Of a stretch of DNA of 39,192 nucleotides, positions 39,189-39,192 are shown one piece after another. A program made the position numbers and the translations under genes. The DNA comes from a virus: positions 1 to 39,192 of the IMG/VR virus record IMGVR_UViG_3300037071_002924; one strand, written 5' to 3'. The notes beneath the pieces are model-generated. The model did no database searches. It worked only from the letters and a program-made list of their open reading frames with translations, and was not told the DNA's origin. Each line of letters opens with the position of its first letter. The stretch's first letter is position 1.

Positions 39189-39192
39189 TCTT
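39115..39192 (+). CDS. possible gene start, cut by the window edge
   Basis: From ATG at 39115 (or GTG at 39109) 26 codons stay open, MENRAKKTLVPLIERFVDNA and onward. They are helical and charged, like the start of a small DNA-binding protein. It lacks a clear ribosome-binding site, and the fragment is too short for a firm call. Confidence 0.25.
   Translation, partial: MENRAKKTLVPLIERFVDNAIQRKCL

Noticed and set aside
1-39192. Temperate phage or CRISPR elements
   Set aside because: No integrase, attachment-site pair, CI-type repressor or spaced repeat array was seen. The RHH and HTH genes alone do not show lysogeny.
1-39192. Circular genome closed at the window ends
   Set aside because: The first and last bases share no repeat. 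Joining the ends would only extend the left-edge gene by a stretch that does not look like protein.

Overview
This window reads as most or all of the genome of a short-tailed (podovirus-like) bacteriophage, GC-rich, about 39 kb. The basis is a portal, a two-piece large terminase, a scaffold-like protein, a major capsid protein, an adaptor-like protein, a tail-hub or DNA-stabilisation-like protein and large internal virion-like proteins. No sheath, tail tube or tape-measure protein is visible. No integrase, DNA polymerase or RNA polymerase is visible, so replication and transcription probably rely on the host. Five late proteins carry Sec-type signal peptides, most with an Ala-Gln cleavage region. 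That fits a Gram-negative host and is compatible with Acidobacteria-like hosts, but this is weak evidence. No terminal repeat was seen, and the left-end gene is cut, so completeness is unproven.

Layout. (1) 1-1057, leftward: four small, mostly Cys-rich genes behind two strong sigma70-like promoters. (2) 1079-1435, rightward: an HNH nuclease. (3) 29699 down to 1432, leftward: the late block. In transcription order it holds two small genes, terminase in two pieces, portal, small genes, a terminator, scaffold, capsid, a decoration-like protein, an exported protein, a TPR plus membrane glycosyltransferase-like pair, small genes, adaptor, exported fibre-like proteins, tail hub, an appendage, internal virion-like proteins, a holin-like/coiled-coil membrane pair, two glycoside-hydrolase-like proteins and an exported DNRLRE-type protein. 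(4) 29700-29760: a compact divergent control region. (5) 29761-38675, rightward: the early block, with an RHH regulator, small proteins, an AAA ATPase, an HNH nuclease, a VRR-NUC-like nuclease, an HTH protein, a lambda O/P-type initiator and helicase-loader pair, an SNF2-type helicase, a DNA methyltransferase and small proteins. (6) 38587-39192: a leftward zinc-binding gene and a cluster of 10-bp repeats.

The most striking signal is inside the initiator gene. Eleven GTAAYG hexamers lie exactly 10 or 11 bp apart in alternation, with one missing slot, so all face one side of the helix. They encode a 7-residue protein repeat. The same hexamer forms inverted pairs just upstream of the gene. This looks like an intragenic origin whose initiator may also control its own promoter.

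Other standout points. A TMTC-like glycosyltransferase appears split, with its TPR part encoded before its membrane part. Two small proteins resemble neighbouring segments of the phage's own capsid protein. Terminase is split at the ATPase/nuclease boundary, with His where the first catalytic Asp is expected. Face-to-face promoters are built on one inverted repeat. Several promoters sit so close to the start codon that the messages would be leaderless.
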